This document shows, piece after piece, positions 63,151 through 64,000 of a DNA stretch of 64,000 bases (position 1 is the first letter of the stretch; each line of letters starts with the position of its first letter). The DNA is taken from the NCBI GenBank assembly GCA_027451905.1, contig DAIDHV010000002.1, forward strand, positions 372,001 to 436,000. The letters run 5' to 3'. Source of the stretch: Armatimonadota bacterium. Lineage in GTDB: Bacteria; Armatimonadota; Fimbriimonadia; Fimbriimonadales; Fimbriimonadaceae. The translations under genes and the position numbers were made by a program. A model generated the notes under the pieces. The model did no database searches and was not told where the DNA came from. It saw only the letters and a list, made by a program, of their open reading frames with translations.

Positions 63151-63792
63151 TTGACTAATAAAGTTTTGGGAATTCTCAATGGCAATTGGGGGAGCGATTC
63201 GGTGATGCTGAGGTGGCTTGCCGAGGCAGACTTAATCCTTGCCGCTGACGGAGCCGCCGACTTGTGTTTGAGGCTTGGATTTCAGCCTCACCTCACGGTT
63301 GGAGACCTGGATTCCTTGAAGGCAAATCCCAAAAACCTCAAAGAAATTGAAGTCATTGATGACCAAAACTTTACTGACTGCGACAAATTGCTAACTGCCC
63401 TTTCCAAGCATCAAGAAGCCAACATCACCCTAATTGGGTTAGAGGGAGACCGTCCCGACCATTTTCTAAGCTCATTGCTATCGGTAGCAAGGGTAAATAT
63501 CCGATTGCAAATTGGATTTTCTAAGGGATATGGCACTCTCTTGGTAAGTGGACAATCGACAGCCTTTACCACCCACGGAACAACCTCGATGCTGCCTTTG
63601 GAAGCCTGCACAGGAGCTTGCCTTTTAGGGACAAAGTGGCCCTTATCGGATGCCGATTTATCATTAGAGGGATCGGTTTCTATATCCAACCGAGGGTTAG
63701 GACCATGTCAGGCTTCTCTCAGGACCGGTGCTGCCTTCCTATTTGTGGAATCGAGCGAAATGCCAAATTGGGAGTTTTTTCATTTTGACTGA
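63151..63792 (+). CDS. thiN: Thiamine pyrophosphokinase
   Basis: 213 residues with TTG start (upstream TAAGG is close to the start, so an earlier start is possible). Forms thiamine diphosphate from thiamine and ATP. Motifs: AADGAADLCLRLG, VGDLDSLKAN and FTDCDKLLTAL, with LIGLEGDRPDHFLS. The C-terminal thiamine-binding half includes LPLEACTG and LSLEGSVSISNRG. Stop overlaps the next gene by eight bases. Confidence 0.9.
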   Translation: MTNKVLGILNGNWGSDSVMLRWLAEADLILAADGAADLCLRLGFQPHLTVGDLDSLKANPKNLKEIEVIDDQNFTDCDKLLTALSKHQEANITLIGLEGDRPDHFLSSLLSVARVNIRLQIGFSKGYGTLLVSGQSTAFTTHGTTSMLPLEACTGACLLGTKWPLSDADLSLEGSVSISNRGLGPCQASLRTGAAFLFVESSEMPNWEFFHFD

Positions 63793-64000
63793 ACCGGTCC
63801 ATTTAGATGGAATTGATTGGGCTTTAGTACTTGCTTTTATTGTTGCTATCGCAGGGCTTGGCCTCTTTACAAAACTCAAAAGTGAATCTGCCCTTAGCTA
63901 CATCGTGGCAGGAAGGGCACTATCCGTCCCTGCGTTTGTAGCAACGCTTGTTGTCACCTGGTACGGAAGCGTTCTTGGGATTGGAGAGTCGGTTAGCTAT
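63785..64000 (+). CDS. Sodium:solute symporter, N-terminal part (gene runs off the window)
   Basis: 72 codons from TTG 63785 to the window edge. A first membrane helix (DWALVLAFIVAIAGLGLFTK) is followed by the typical N-terminal motif SYIVAGRALSVPAFVATLVV and TWYGSVLGIGESV. These are SSS family (SLC5) hallmarks. It overlaps thiN, but whether it carries thiamine, a sugar or an amino acid cannot be told from this fragment. Confidence 0.75.
   Translation, partial: MTEPVHLDGIDWALVLAFIVAIAGLGLFTKLKSESALSYIVAGRALSVPAFVATLVVTWYGSVLGIGESVSY

Overview
This 64 kb window is a dense bacterial chromosome segment with moderate GC content and frequent TTG and GTG starts. It looks like a free-living, flagellated, heterotrophic Gram-negative-type (diderm) bacterium. 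Supporting signs are a PEP-CTERM protein, a DUF1800 protein, a secreted VPS10/sortilin-type beta-propeller, fliS, an RNase HIII-type enzyme and several secreted glycoside hydrolases. The gene mix fits Armatimonadota (Fimbriimonadia-like), but that placement is an inference from gene content, not a proven assignment.

Layout. 1-6.9 kb: a UshA-like phosphoesterase/DUF1573 pair, prfB with its programmed frameshift, a secreted protein and fliS with a FliT-like partner. 6.9-9.3 kb: acpP-fabF-xerC/D. 9.3-16.4 kb: a TPR protein, RNase HIII, a DUF2961 protein and a tandem pair of secreted paralogues. 16.4-23.7 kb: tRNA-Leu, glycosyltransferase-ugd, alcohol dehydrogenase, M42 and M20 peptidases, and a small nucleotidyltransferase pair. 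24-32 kb: VPS10 propeller, thioredoxin, prenyl synthase, GNAT, carbonic-anhydrase-like and SRAP proteins. 32.2-34.9 kb: csoR-copA copper module with two clear operators. 35-44 kb: DUF1800, ECF sigma factor, PEP-CTERM protein, methyltransferase, GH31 and S10 peptidase. 44.1-51.6 kb: accessory region, with an intact IS3-family element with 4-bp target duplication, a recombinase remnant, a duplicated two-gene secreted cassette and a tandem repeat array. 51.6-61.3 kb: a sugar locus of GH20-GH3-Gfo/Idh on the minus strand, divergent from an ABC sugar importer and a TIM-barrel isomerase on the plus strand. 61.4-64 kb: dnaA, a possible origin region, thiamine pyrophosphokinase and the start of a sodium/solute symporter.

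The most unusual feature is the duplicated cassette at 45.5-50.9 kb. Both copies have a near-consensus promoter, a conserved leader and a signal-peptide coding segment. In both, a run of exactly nine G residues puts the signal peptide out of frame with its mature protein. One extra G, or two fewer, would restore a textbook signal peptide. This suggests a phase-variable or slippage-expressed pair of secreted proteins, unless both tracts were miscounted in the assembly. The neighbouring IS3 element and the tandem array share end sequences, pointing to a mobile-element-shaped accessory island.
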